Below are positions 34,238-44,138 of a stretch of DNA of 64,000 bases, one piece after another. The stretch lies in assembly GCF_001561955.1 (NCBI RefSeq), contig NZ_CP014223.1, forward strand, positions 2,914,001-2,978,000. The letters are read 5' to 3'. The translations under genes were made by a program, and so were the position numbers. The notes under the pieces were generated by a model. The model had not been told where the DNA came from. It made no database searches and was given only the letters and a program-made list of their open reading frames with translations. Numbering within the stretch: the stretch's first letter is position 1; the number at the start of each line of letters is the position of its first letter. Origin of the DNA: Anaerotignum propionicum DSM 1682 (GTDB lineage: Bacteria > Bacillota > Clostridia > Lachnospirales > Anaerotignaceae).

Positions 34238-35446
34238 TTACACCTCCATCGTTTCAATATTTTCAATGCCTAAACGAAGTTTTTGAGCAAAATCCAAATC
34301 TGCTTGCTCTTGCTCTTTATTCCTGTTGTTGGAATCCCCTTGATATTGCCCCTGGCCTCTTCCATCAAAATTTTCACGGTTTGTATTTTGTCCTTCTGCC
34401 TTATCATAAGAAATATTCACATTTGCTTCCTGCATCAGGCTAGACTGAACTACCTTTGACAAAGAATCCAAATTTGTAGCCAGCAGTGTTCTTGTACTCT
34501 CGTTGCTACAATTTAGGGAAACAGATATTTTGCCATTCTTCATAGCAAATTCCACCGCAATCTCTCCCAAGTCTTTAGGATTTAGCTTAATGCTAACCTT
34601 TTGTATCTCATTGTTGACCTTTTCAACCACCATATTTCCAATTTCTTCAGCAACCTGTTTCCAAGAGGTGTCTAAAGAGGGATCTCCCACTTTAATCATC
34701 ACTACAGAATCATCGGACCCCTCAGCTCTCAGTGGTTTTAAGTCTGTTACTATAGAACTGCTTTCAATATTCCTGTTTTCCTCAGAGAAAGCGCCTTCCG
34801 TATTCTGCTCCTTCGGGAATGCGCCTTGTTTTATTTCAACCGTTTCATGAGGATTTTCCGCAACAGCTTTCAGTGTGAAATCCTGTTTTTGCAAGGGTTG
34901 AGTACCCTCATGGGTCTCATTTTCCATCACCGGTTGCGCCGCATATTCAAGCGGAACAACTCCCCTTGTTTGTTTTTCTTCAATTCCCATTGGAACAGGA
35001 ATTGTTTGCAAGCCATCCATATTTACTTCCTGTATGGCCTTTTGCATATCCCCTTGTGCCGCAGCAAGCGTGTCCACAGGGGCTTGTTCCCCCGCAGGAA
35101 CTCTGACCAATTTTGCCAACTGAATTGGGTCAAGCATAACAGTAGACGATGCAATGAATGCAGCTAACTCGTTAACACTGCTTCCCTCATCCATAGTTAC
35201 CCCTTTGTCATCAGTTACTTCCTTGCCTTTGGTTGTTCCCTTTCCTCCCTGTGCAACTTCATTGCTTGCATCCTTCAAGTCCTTCTTGGCATTATTCGCC
35301 TGACTTTTGATTTCAGGGGATTTCCTTGATGATACATTTTTTATCATGTCTTTAAAGCTATCCTCTGATTTGCCGTTCTTTGGCCGTAATTCCACTTTAC
35401 TATTTTCAGAAATATTCAAATTTACTGAAACAGGCGTAGTATTCAA
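34238..35446 (-). CDS. fliK: flagellar hook-length control protein FliK
   Basis: FliK measures hook length and triggers the FlhB substrate switch. The C-terminal domain (about residues 265-340) has VSIKLNPKDLGEIAVEFAMKNGKISVSLNC, the Flg_hook signature. The N-terminal two thirds are low-complexity, as is normal. The start is TTG 35446 behind AAGGGGGTG. It is the first gene of the leftward cluster in this window; the usual upstream fliE-fliJ genes are absent. Confidence 0.9.
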   Translation of the reverse strand: MNTTPVSVNLNISENSKVELRPKNGKSEDSFKDMIKNVSSRKSPEIKSQANNAKKDLKDASNEVAQGGKGTTKGKEVTDDKGVTMDEGSSVNELAAFIASSTVMLDPIQLAKLVRVPAGEQAPVDTLAAAQGDMQKAIQEVNMDGLQTIPVPMGIEEKQTRGVVPLEYAAQPVMENETHEGTQPLQKQDFTLKAVAENPHETVEIKQGAFPKEQNTEGAFSEENRNIESSSIVTDLKPLRAEGSDDSVVMIKVGDPSLDTSWKQVAEEIGNMVVEKVNNEIQKVSIKLNPKDLGEIAVEFAMKNGKISVSLNCSNESTRTLLATNLDSLSKVVQSSLMQEANVNISYDKAEGQNTNRENFDGRGQGQYQGDSNNRNKEQEQADLDFAQKLRLGIENIETMEV

Positions 35447-36028
35447 GCAATCACCCCCTTAAACATAATGACTTACCTCATTCTTACCATTTGAAACTTG
35501 TAAAATTAGAGCTAAGCTTTTATCTTTTTCATATTATATAACTTCCTGATTTGGATAAAAAATTTATAGCATAGGAAGTTTTTATCATGATTTTTTTGCA
35601 ATTTTATAGCTAAATAATGCATAATTTCTATAGGTGATATACACTACCCAACAAAAGCTAGGATTTTACCAGAACATTACATTTACTAATAAATACCCAC
35701 TTCTATGCATACATCGTCAATATATGCCAAATTCAGCTAATAACATATCTATAGTAGCATAATGCCCCCTCTTTTTCAATAGAAAGGCCTCTCATTTAAT
35801 AATTAGTTTTTGAATATTTATTATCTAACCGGAAGGGTTTGTTATTTGTTCCTTCCTATATAATTCGTTCTCCGATTTTATACAATAACATCACTGATAA
35901 TAACAAAAAAATACATTTTTGTATTGGTAAAAATACCCTCCGTCTGTAATAAATGCTGTTGTAAAACGTCAATTTGCTTGAAATCAAGATTTTCTCAAAT
36001 ATTTCACAAAAAATAACATAATAATCGT
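35447..36028. other. AT-rich intergenic region upstream of fliK
   Basis: No gene is supported in these roughly 580 bases. Two inverted repeats stand out: AACTTCCT (35540-35547) with AGGAAGTT (35573-35580), and GGAAGG (35831-35836) with CCTTCC (35851-35856). On the minus strand TATAAT at about 35535-35540 could be a -10 for the cluster, but no good -35 is seen. The main promoter of this 20-kb unit should lie here. Confidence 0.45.
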
Positions 36029-36057
36029 TTGACATCCCATCTTAATCCATGTAAAAT
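36029..36057 (+). promoter_or_regulatory. sigma-A promoter of tRNA-Arg
   Basis: TTGACA (36029-36034), a 17-base spacer and TAAAAT (36052-36057), just before the tRNA. Confidence 0.85.
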
Positions 36058-36073
36058 ATACAGTGCAGTTTAT

Positions 36074-36146
36074 GCACTCTTAGCTCAGGGGATAGAGCGT
36101 TCGGCTCCGGACCGAAAGGCCGCAGGTTCGAATCCTGTAGAGTGCA
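36074..36146 (+). tRNA. tRNA-Arg (anticodon CCG)
   Basis: The acceptor stem GCACTCT pairs with AGAGTGC. The anticodon stem TTCGG/CCGAA holds the loop CTCCGGA (anticodon CCG), and the T loop is TTCGAAT. CCA is not encoded. It is a single gene with its own promoter and terminator between two flagellar blocks. Confidence 0.96.
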
Positions 36147-36154
36147 GAAAGAAG

Positions 36155-36192
36155 AGCCCTAGAAACCAAGGTTTCTAGGGCTTTTTCTTTTT
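36155..36192 (+). terminator. terminator of tRNA-Arg
   Basis: AGCCCTAGAAACC and GGTTTCTAGGGCT form a perfect long stem, followed by TTTTCTTTTT. Confidence 0.93.
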
Positions 36193-36378
36193 ATAAAAGT
36201 TTGGAATCGGATTCAATTTCCTGTATGGTGATATTTTTTTCTTGTTAATCATTCATACAGTGTTCATACCCAACTGAAAACAACAGAAATCATTTCTATT
36301 CCAAAGCTTCTATATCTGTGTAACCTCCATAAACAATTTCTAAGCTTATTAAAAGTTATAAAAGCTTTACACTAGTAA

Positions 36379-36415
36379 ACAAAAAAACAGGCAGACAATT
36401 AAATTTGTCTGCCTG
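36379..36415 (-). terminator. terminator of the S-layer-homology gene
   Basis: CAGGCAGACA (36388-36397) pairs with TGTCTGCCTG (36406-36415); on the minus strand the stem is followed by TTTTTTT. The region 36193-36378 shows nothing else. Confidence 0.9.
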
Positions 36416-36470
36416 AAAAGAACCTTTGTGGTATTGACGACTTCCAAAACGTAGTACTTCTGCTTTTCTC

Positions 36471-39400
36471 TTACGAAATAAATTGCTGTGTCCAGAAGGA
36501 TTTGGCCCTAATTCCACCCTCTAATTCCTTATCTACAAATTTCATATACAAAAATCCAGCAATATTTGTATTCTTATCAGATAACGCATAAGGGAAATTT
36601 ATTACCGAATTATTGTAAATACCACTAAACCTTATGGTAACAGAGGTTAATGCCCTTTCACCTGAATCTGTACTTGCAGTTTTATAGGATATTACTTCAA
36701 GTTTCATATTCCCTGAATCTTCATTTTCAGCAAGTCCAATCTCCAGTCCCTGTTTGAACACAGTAACATCCAACGGCTTTAAAGCCGCCTCTTCCTCAGG
36801 AAGATAGAACATTGGCTCAGAGAAAGTTAAGGTTAACGTACCCTTATACGGTGTTTGTGCATAAATATCTCCGTAATTTGTAATAACTGTATCTGCAATT
36901 ACTGTTGGTTTTGATTTATCCGCCGGCGTAATATTGATTACCTTAATAATAGTAGAATCGCCACCACCAGCAGGGCTTTTTGCCACTGCATAGAAATTGT
37001 AATATACATTTCTCTCTATATTATTAATGGTAATGGTTGCTCTGGCTAATGTGTCTCCCTTACTGATTTTTGCCGAAGCAGAGCCAAAATCAATGGGTCT
37101 GTATGCGATATTTTCCTCTCTCTTTCGGATAAAATCTCCATCAATTACCGTTTCCAAAGGCATGGACTGCTTATTAAACACAATCCAATCAATATCTGCT
37201 TCCTTATCAAGGGCAATATCAATAATTGCAGAATTCTCCAACCTATCCCTGATATATGCACTATTCAGCTTTGGAGCTGCAACAGAAACGGTAGTAAATT
37301 TAATTTCCTTCATCGGGGAAGTTGCCGCCGGTGTTCCCTTCAAGAAGCAATACATTACATAGTTCACATTGGGCTTTAGGCCTTCAATTCTAAACTCGTA
37401 CTCTGTCTCTGCACTTAAAATAGGAAAGCTGCCATAAACGCCATCTTGGGGTTTGTATGTTCCATTCATAATACCATCCGTCGTAGGATTTACCACTGTT
37501 CCTTCTTTTGCAATCAGGTAATAGAAGGTTGATTGCTTTGTTACCATTACCAACGGTCTAATCAGGGTATCCCCCACCTTGCTAGCCCCTTCTGCGTTTA
37601 CAAGAGCAGGATATCCTGTTGCAAAATCCGGAATGATGGTATCTGTGAAGTACACCTTCACACTGAAATCTTTAGGATAGTTTACCACTGTAACCTTTCC
37701 TGCACCAATGGCTTCCGTAAGTCGATCCGTTGGATTATCGGAAACAGGGCTCAAGGCTGAACTGCCGCCTATAATGCATTTAACGCCGAAAATAACTGTG
37801 CTGGACCAACCTTTTTTCACCGTATCTCCATTGATTGAAACAATCTTTATTCCGTATTCCGTCTGCTTTAAATCTTTAAATCTTTCATAGTTATACTGAT
37901 TATCTTCATCAGGGTCCCCAAAAATTTTATCCTTTATATTTTGAAGTGATACTGACTTACCCTTTTCCACGATAACAATACTTTTCCCTCCAGAAGTAAC
38001 TTTTGTAAAGTTTGCACTGCCCTTAGGCTTTTCATATACCTCAAAGCCTACTTTTTCATTACTCTGGAACACAATGTCATAAAAAATATTATCGTTTGTT
38101 TCTGTAACCTGAGGTGTGAGCTCAAAGGACATGTCTATATCCGCCGAGGAAACCGTTTCCATAATCTCTACCATAGGTGCCACGGTATTAAAGGAAGGCA
38201 AAAGGGTTTTCTCATCCATTCTGTTTCCCGAGGTGTCCGCAATTTTATTTAGCTCAAATTCATATGAATTTCCGCTGTTTAATCCCAATATTCCTTTGGG
38301 GAAGGTAACCACAGTTTTCCCATCAATATCCTCTACCAGAACCTTGGAGAAATCAATTGGAACTACAGGCCTTCTTAATGCAGACAAATCATACAAAGTA
38401 ATATTTTTCTCAAGCTCGGATTTATCCAACGTAGAGAGCTTTTTCTTCGTAGCGTTATCTACAACCTCTTCACTGAATTTGATGCGAATTTCGCTTCCTG
38501 CAACCACATCGCCGCTAATGGTTTCTTCAAACTCCAAAACAGCTTTAGGCGCAGTGAAGTCTGCTGTTTTCACATCCATGTAAATTACATTGGAAATATT
38601 ATTAAAACCGTCTTGCGCTACAATATAAAGGTTATATGGCGTTTCCGCCGCCAATCCTGTGATACTGATTTTTCCCTCTGTATTTTGTTTCGCAGTCACC
38701 TTACCGTTCTTTAGACCGCTATTGCCCAACACAACCTGATTTTTCGCCTCATCGGAATCCAGTGTTGGCTGCGCTCCACCGGGAGTTGCAGGAAGGGGGA
38801 AGGTATCGCCTTTTTTGCACAATACATAATAAATCGTTGCGTTTTCATTTACCTTAAACTTAACATCCAAGGATTTATCCGCCACCTTGTCCAATGCAGG
38901 ATATCCATTGGCAAAAACGGGAGGTGTTAAATCTGCCGTTTGAATTTGAAGCTTGGCAATTGCCGAGCTTGTCAACCCATCGGTAACAAGGATATAAAAA
39001 TCATACTCAGCAAATTCCTTTAAGCCATTTACCGTTAAAACTTTCTCCTCGTTCTTCTTGCAGTCTTCAAGAACTCCCATATTGGTCGCACCGGAAATTA
39101 CTTGTGCTTTCAGATTCACTTCCGTGGGAGCGATACTACCCTTAGGAAGAATGGCCCAATATGCTTTACAATTTTTAGTTACATTTACCGCGATGTCGGC
39201 AGATAAATTTTTTATCGACTGTACTCTGGGATAACCTGTTATAAATTCAGGCTTAGCTTCAATGGAAATTTTCTTAATTTCCGATAAATTACCACTCTTA
39301 TCCTGAGCAACAAGATACACATCATACTCCGATTCAGGCTTTAAACCGGATAATTTGATTAAGCTCACCGTATCAGCCTTCATATTTGTGGACTTACCAA

Positions 39401-41657
39401 TCTTTTCAGCGCCCTTACCTTTGATTACCTGCTGCTTTGCATCATCAGAGGAAATGAGAGGTGGGTCTGCATCAGGCCGCTCTTTTACAGGGAACGAAGT
39501 TCCACCCTCGTAAATTGCATAATAAACAAACCCTTCTTCGTTCAGGCTAACCCCAATTTCAGTGCTTGTTTTATCCGTAGCGGTAATTTTGGGATAACCT
39601 AAGTTAAACTGTGGTGGAGTAGCATCAGTTGTGTTAAAGGAAAGTCTTGTCACCGAAGATTCGTTGGTACCGTCGGACAACAAAATATAGCAATCATAGC
39701 TGCTTAATTCCTTCAAGCCTGAAATATCAAGGGTTCCCCCCTCATATTTCAAACACTTTGTTTTTATGCCATTTTTCACCGCTCCATAGAGCTTTTGAGA
39801 TTTGAGACCTTTTGCATCCGGCGCAGGATATCCCTTTTCATACACCGCCCAATACATATCACTGTCTTTTAAAGTAACATATTCAATGGCAGCTGCCACA
39901 TCTGTAACCGACTTTATTCGGGGATATCCGGATAAGAAGCCGGGCTTACTGTTATCCTTGGTGGTAAAATTAGCCGTTTTTCTGGCACTTCTATCATCTC
40001 TGTCATCCACCAAAACTGCTGACAGCGTATACTCCATGTTCATTTCAAGGCCTGTAATTCTTACAGTGTATTCCTTATCTGACTCCACTGGAATAGAACC
40101 ATTTTTCTTGATTTCCGTATTATACTTTCCGGGCTTAATCAGCTCATCTATGCTGGTTCTGCCATCCTCATAGCGAGTAATCGCCCAATAGATAACGCCG
40201 GGCTTATTTGTTTTAAATTTTGCCACTGCATCTGCAGGACCAACATCCTCCATTTCCGGATAATCCACTAAAATTTTAGGGCCTGAGGATGCCTCATCCG
40301 CATCCTTGCTTGTCATGTTTTTTCCTTTTACATTGGCGGTTAAGCCTGGTCTTACCTCAATATCATCAGGTAGCATTTCAATCTTACTGCCTGCGGAGTT
40401 TACTTTTAGATATCCAATTTCACCGGTACCGGAAATATCCACACCTACATCCAAATACGCACCATTTACATAGGTATTGCTATCTAAGAAAACCTTGCTG
40501 TTTACAGCCTCTTCATCAATCACCAGGTTTTCCACGGTATCCTTGTCCACATACAGATTATTTTGAGATCCCTTTACTGTTACCTTATCAAATAGTCCTG
40601 CCAAGTGAAGTGCTGTTTTTGCTGGTCCATTCAATACAACATTCTTAAAACCACCGCCTTTGCTGGCCATTTCCTCCAGATAGGCATTGGTTTTCACTAG
40701 GGTTTCATCAACAATTGTATTCCCCGTTAACTTAATAGACTTAATGGAACCCTTTGTATCGGGGATAATAAGGTTGGTAATGGTACAATCTTTAAAGGTT
40801 ATACTGCTTTTACCCGCCTGACTTTCCCCTGTTCCGTTTACAATTACTTCACCCAAAACAAGCACATTGTCAAAAACCGTGCTCCCAAGGCCAACACCCC
40901 CTGTAATATAAAGGTCTCCCCTAATTACAGTATCCTTCAGGGTGACCCCGGAAGCAGCTATGGTTACATTTCCATTTTGCGTGCCTAAAGTTCTTGTACC
41001 CGAATGGTTCACCAGTTCACCAACAGCATCTGTAAGGACCTTTGCCACCTCAGCTCTGGTGATATTATTTCCTGGCTTAAAGGTATTGTCCCTATAGCCC
41101 GAAATAAAGCCTTTTGATGCCGATGTATTTACAAAGCCCCTGCTCCAGTTTGCAATATTGTTGTTATCTGCAAAAGAAGAGGTCATTCCCGGTGATTCCT
41201 GAATCTGCAAATTTCTGCCCAATAAAGCAATGGCCTGCTCTCGAGTCAACAGTGCTTTGGCATTGGCAGTTCCTTTTCCATCGCCGGAAAAATACCCTTG
41301 GTTATAAGCAATAGCAATATCCTTGGCATACCATTCAGTTCCTTTAATATCTTTAAAGGGGGTTTTTCCTGTTTTGGTATAACCGAAGGTACGATTAATA
41401 ATTGATATAAATTCTGCTCGAGTTATGGGCTTATCGGGATTCATATTTCCATTTTTATCCCCACTCATAAGCCCTCTGTTATATAAATTACGCATAAAGG
41501 ATTCCGCCCAATGGTTCTCGTTCCCCATATTAAACGAAGCAGCATATGCGTTTTCCGTATGTACAAAGCTAAAACTCGTCACAGTCATGGCTACAGTCAA
41601 AGCAAGTGCGGCCATTCTCTTCATTTTACTGTGCAACGATCTCTTAAACTGCATCAT
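36471..41657 (-). CDS. giant S-layer homology (SLH) domain surface protein
   Basis: An exported protein of about 1728 residues. A signal peptide (FKRSLHSKMKRMAALALTVA, cleavage near AYA-AS) is followed by three SLH repeats (about residues 48-218; NPDKPITRAEFISIINR, LTREQAIALLGR, KPGNNITRAEVAKVL) that bind secondary wall polymer. Next comes a beta-helix-like stretch (220-430). Then at least five modules of about 110 residues follow, each opening with GYP or DYP and carrying YWAxxxKG. The C-terminal third holds further Ig/Fn3-like parts. The start is ATG 41657 behind AAAGGA; it overlaps the end of the PilZ gene by 14 bases. It is probably an S-layer or adhesive surface protein; ligand unknown. 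Confidence 0.88.
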   Translation of the reverse strand: MMQFKRSLHSKMKRMAALALTVAMTVTSFSFVHTENAYAASFNMGNENHWAESFMRNLYNRGLMSGDKNGNMNPDKPITRAEFISIINRTFGYTKTGKTPFKDIKGTEWYAKDIAIAYNQGYFSGDGKGTANAKALLTREQAIALLGRNLQIQESPGMTSSFADNNNIANWSRGFVNTSASKGFISGYRDNTFKPGNNITRAEVAKVLTDAVGELVNHSGTRTLGTQNGNVTIAASGVTLKDTVIRGDLYITGGVGLGSTVFDNVLVLGEVIVNGTGESQAGKSSITFKDCTITNLIIPDTKGSIKSIKLTGNTIVDETLVKTNAYLEEMASKGGGFKNVVLNGPAKTALHLAGLFDKVTVKGSQNNLYVDKDTVENLVIDEEAVNSKVFLDSNTYVNGAYLDVGVDISGTGEIGYLKVNSAGSKIEMLPDDIEVRPGLTANVKGKNMTSKDADEASSGPKILVDYPEMEDVGPADAVAKFKTNKPGVIYWAITRYEDGRTSIDELIKPGKYNTEIKKNGSIPVESDKEYTVRITGLEMNMEYTLSAVLVDDRDDRSARKTANFTTKDNSKPGFLSGYPRIKSVTDVAAAIEYVTLKDSDMYWAVYEKGYPAPDAKGLKSQKLYGAVKNGIKTKCLKYEGGTLDISGLKELSSYDCYILLSDGTNESSVTRLSFNTTDATPPQFNLGYPKITATDKTSTEIGVSLNEEGFVYYAIYEGGTSFPVKERPDADPPLISSDDAKQQVIKGKGAEKIGKSTNMKADTVSLIKLSGLKPESEYDVYLVAQDKSGNLSEIKKISIEAKPEFITGYPRVQSIKNLSADIAVNVTKNCKAYWAILPKGSIAPTEVNLKAQVISGATNMGVLEDCKKNEEKVLTVNGLKEFAEYDFYILVTDGLTSSAIAKLQIQTADLTPPVFANGYPALDKVADKSLDVKFKVNENATIYYVLCKKGDTFPLPATPGGAQPTLDSDEAKNQVVLGNSGLKNGKVTAKQNTEGKISITGLAAETPYNLYIVAQDGFNNISNVIYMDVKTADFTAPKAVLEFEETISGDVVAGSEIRIKFSEEVVDNATKKKLSTLDKSELEKNITLYDLSALRRPVVPIDFSKVLVEDIDGKTVVTFPKGILGLNSGNSYEFELNKIADTSGNRMDEKTLLPSFNTVAPMVEIMETVSSADIDMSFELTPQVTETNDNIFYDIVFQSNEKVGFEVYEKPKGSANFTKVTSGGKSIVIVEKGKSVSLQNIKDKIFGDPDEDNQYNYERFKDLKQTEYGIKIVSINGDTVKKGWSSTVIFGVKCIIGGSSALSPVSDNPTDRLTEAIGAGKVTVVNYPKDFSVKVYFTDTIIPDFATGYPALVNAEGASKVGDTLIRPLVMVTKQSTFYYLIAKEGTVVNPTTDGIMNGTYKPQDGVYGSFPILSAETEYEFRIEGLKPNVNYVMYCFLKGTPAATSPMKEIKFTTVSVAAPKLNSAYIRDRLENSAIIDIALDKEADIDWIVFNKQSMPLETVIDGDFIRKREENIAYRPIDFGSASAKISKGDTLARATITINNIERNVYYNFYAVAKSPAGGGDSTIIKVINITPADKSKPTVIADTVITNYGDIYAQTPYKGTLTLTFSEPMFYLPEEEAALKPLDVTVFKQGLEIGLAENEDSGNMKLEVISYKTASTDSGERALTSVTIRFSGIYNNSVINFPYALSDKNTNIAGFLYMKFVDKELEGGIRAKSFWTQQFIS

Positions 41658-42252
41658 TTTCATCCATCCTTTTTCGTCTGTAGTTGATTGCTTGTATCTT
41701 AAATACACTTGCCCTTAACAAGCACTCCTCAGTTCTTAACAGACCAAGAAATTCGCATCCGTAGGCAAATTGATTATAACTTGCCTCCTCTCTGCGTAAA
41801 ATCTTGAACTTCACCAAAATTGGTGTATCTATCCAATTGGTCAAAAACTCAAATTCATTTTCCGCACTCAGTTCTTCCTTGCAAACAATGCACATACCGC
41901 CACAACTTAAATCTCTAAGTTGAACCTCAACAGGAATATCCTTCCCATTCTTGGTGTAGAAAATCGTTGTTTTCATATCAACCTCAACCCGAACATCTCT
42001 ATGTAATAACGGTGCTAAATTTCTCACTTCCTGTAAATGAAGCTTGCCATAGGAAATTTCAGTGATATCAGCATCAAAAATCTGATTAAACTTATCCTCC
42101 ACCTGAAAAACAACCTTTTCTCCTTCATGAAACTGATTTAGCGTAACCTCTTCATAGGGAACCAAAAAAGTAACACCACTCCCCAAAAAACTCAAATCCG
42201 CATAATCAATTAAATTATTTTGTTCGTCCAATAAAATACACTTAATTGACAT
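41644..42252 (-). CDS. PilZ domain protein (YcgR-like)
   Basis: A 202-residue cytoplasmic protein: residues 1-90 resemble the YcgR N-terminal (PilZN) beta domain and residues 90-190 a PilZ domain with DLSCGG matching the DxSxxG c-di-GMP motif. The other motif, RxxxR, appears as HRDVR, so its first Arg is replaced by His. Such proteins slow flagellar motors when bound to c-di-GMP. It is followed by the S-layer gene with a 14-base overlap, which implies translational coupling. GGAGGG precedes ATG 42252. It lies between flagellar genes, which supports a motility role. Confidence 0.85.
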   Translation of the reverse strand: MSIKCILLDEQNNLIDYADLSFLGSGVTFLVPYEEVTLNQFHEGEKVVFQVEDKFNQIFDADITEISYGKLHLQEVRNLAPLLHRDVRVEVDMKTTIFYTKNGKDIPVEVQLRDLSCGGMCIVCKEELSAENEFEFLTNWIDTPILVKFKILRREEASYNQFAYGCEFLGLLRTEECLLRASVFKIQAINYRRKRMDENDAV

Positions 42253-42304
42253 TGTCTATCCCTCCAAGCGATTCCTCTCTATTTTGTACGTTTGCCTCTA
42301 GGCG

Positions 42305-42613
42305 CTAGCCCTTTGTCGTATCTGTTTCAGAGTCATTCCGTATATTTGACGGTGAAAACTTTAAAAAATATACATATATATCAACAATTGCTTTATATAG
42401 TTCCTCCGGAACCTCTGCGCCAAGCTCAAGTCTGGATAAAATCGTAGCCAAGGAGGTATCCTCATAAACAGGCACACTGTTTTCAGCGGCAAGCTCCACA
42501 ATTTTTTCAGCCACATGGCCCATACCCGAAGCCACAATCACTGGGGCCACTTGATCGCTGTCATATTTCAAAGCTACAGCCTTTTTGTTAATTTTACCAC
42601 TATATCTTGACAT
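42305..42613 (-). CDS. FlhB C-terminal domain-like protein (YlqH/FhlB type)
   Basis: A small protein (about 102 residues) related to the FlhB cytoplasmic domain: KKAVALKYDSDQVAPVIVASGMGHVAEKIVELA, VPVYEDTSLATILSRLELGAEVPEELYKAIVDIYVYF. The NPTH cleavage site is absent (YDSDQVAP), as in Bacillus YlqH. It can support FlhB function in other species. The start ATG 42613 lies inside the end of the upstream FliK-like gene, with AAAGGA 11 bases away; ATG 42634 is an alternative. Confidence 0.85.
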   Translation of the reverse strand: MSRYSGKINKKAVALKYDSDQVAPVIVASGMGHVAEKIVELAAENSVPVYEDTSLATILSRLELGAEVPEELYKAIVDIYVYFLKFSPSNIRNDSETDTTKG

Positions 42614-44012
42614 TGACAGTATTTTTCCTTTCATAAATTTTAGGAAATACTTCTGATATGCTGATTGGCGCTTTGCTTTTTTCTACAGAAATGGATTTAA
42701 TTGCAAGCCCATTTCGCTCCATAATCTCTGTCAGCCCTGCGCGGATTCCTTTATCCAGCGCAAGCACTTTTTCCGGACAGAACAATTGCATATCGATTTT
42801 CCCTTTGCTATGCAGTATAATTAAGTCAAAAAAACCTACGTCTTTTATATCGAACTTAATCAACAATTTTGCCTTTCTCTCATCCTCCCCTGTCTTCCCC
42901 TCCTCATCATCAGGATCAATCCAAAGCTCAGAAAACATCATTGTCCCATCCACATTTAAGGGCAGGGTCATGTGCATCAACGGCACATATACGCTTTCGT
43001 TTAAAAGCATTGAGGATAAAATCCCCTTAAACATATCTATATTTTCGTAGCCAGCCTCTCCTTTTATTCCTCTTTCCAAAATATCAATCAGCTTTTGGTT
43101 ATACTCGTTTCCCTTGCCATCCTCCCCGTGCATCTGCACCAGCACGTCAGCAAATGTTTGGGAATCTATATTGCCAAGCTTATCCTTTATTACATTATAA
43201 TTCATAATGCCTTCAAATGCATCAATAAATCCATTTTTATTTGCATTTTCATAGCGAGCAATGTTTAACATCAAAGAGGAGATGATATCTCTGACCCGAC
43301 CAAAATCATTTGTATAACTAATATATTTCGATAAGAAGGGAATCATTTCTTTTTTTAGTATTTCTAGATTTTTTGACACATCCCCAGGCTTTGCATTTTG
43401 ATCCAAAAGCTTTGTAATTTCCAAAAGCTGAACAGAATAACTTTTGGGCAGGCTTTTGGATAAATTGGATAAATCAATGACAATGCTATTCAAAATATGC
43501 TTGCTGGAAGTAAAATCGTTATATTTTTTTAATAAGTCCAGTATTTTAAAATTTAAATCTGAGGAATTCGATTGGGCAAGGGCTCCTCTTAAAAAATCGA
43601 AAAAAGCTCCAGAAAACTTTGTTGCACCATCCGCCTGATTTTTCAAATGCACCCCAAGCTCTTCCTTGGAGAGCTTGATCATCTCAAGAAAACGAGAAAT
43701 TTCTTCTGCAAAATTTTCATCAATCCCTGAATTTACCATGTTCCCCAGTTTTACAAACAACAAATCCCCCATCAGCTCCGTCATGGAAGGTGTTTCTTTT
43801 AAGGCACGCAAAAAACCTTCATAATTTGACCTATGGTTTTGTACAAACTCATTCTGCTGATAATCTGCATTCGTAGATTTACTGTCAGGTCTTGTCACTT
43901 TATTAATATTTGTTATATTATTAATATTAGGATCACTTGTTGTGATGGGATTCGTTCTGGAAGCATTTTCATATCCCGATACAGGAGTAGTGACTTTCAT
44001 AATATTTGACAT
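42600..44012 (-). CDS. FliK-like protein with C-terminal hook-length-control domain
   Basis: A 470-residue protein with a Asn/Thr-rich start, a long helical middle (60-340), and a C-terminal region (about 350-450) like the Flg_hook domain: FSELWIDPDDEEG, LLIKFDIKDVGFFDLIILHSKGKIDMQLFCP. It is paired with an FlhB-C-like gene, as with ylqG-ylqH of Bacillus. It differs from the main FliK at 34238. Whether it acts in hook-length control is unknown. AAAGGA precedes ATG 44012. It is divergent from cheA. Confidence 0.7.
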   Translation of the reverse strand: MSNIMKVTTPVSGYENASRTNPITTSDPNINNITNINKVTRPDSKSTNADYQQNEFVQNHRSNYEGFLRALKETPSMTELMGDLLFVKLGNMVNSGIDENFAEEISRFLEMIKLSKEELGVHLKNQADGATKFSGAFFDFLRGALAQSNSSDLNFKILDLLKKYNDFTSSKHILNSIVIDLSNLSKSLPKSYSVQLLEITKLLDQNAKPGDVSKNLEILKKEMIPFLSKYISYTNDFGRVRDIISSLMLNIARYENANKNGFIDAFEGIMNYNVIKDKLGNIDSQTFADVLVQMHGEDGKGNEYNQKLIDILERGIKGEAGYENIDMFKGILSSMLLNESVYVPLMHMTLPLNVDGTMMFSELWIDPDDEEGKTGEDERKAKLLIKFDIKDVGFFDLIILHSKGKIDMQLFCPEKVLALDKGIRAGLTEIMERNGLAIKSISVEKSKAPISISEVFPKIYERKNTVNVKI

Positions 44013-44138
44013 TAATTCACATCCTTTCCACTAAACTATTATATTTTCCCTCTTTTTGTCGAATTAAATATGTAGTATAATTAACCAAAAGGTATAAAAA
44101 ATGGTATAACATATTCTTTACTAAGGTGGTGCTCAAAA

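Noticed and set aside
35447-36073. A small gene upstream of fliK
   Set aside because: All frames are short and lack a ribosome site; the region looks regulatory.
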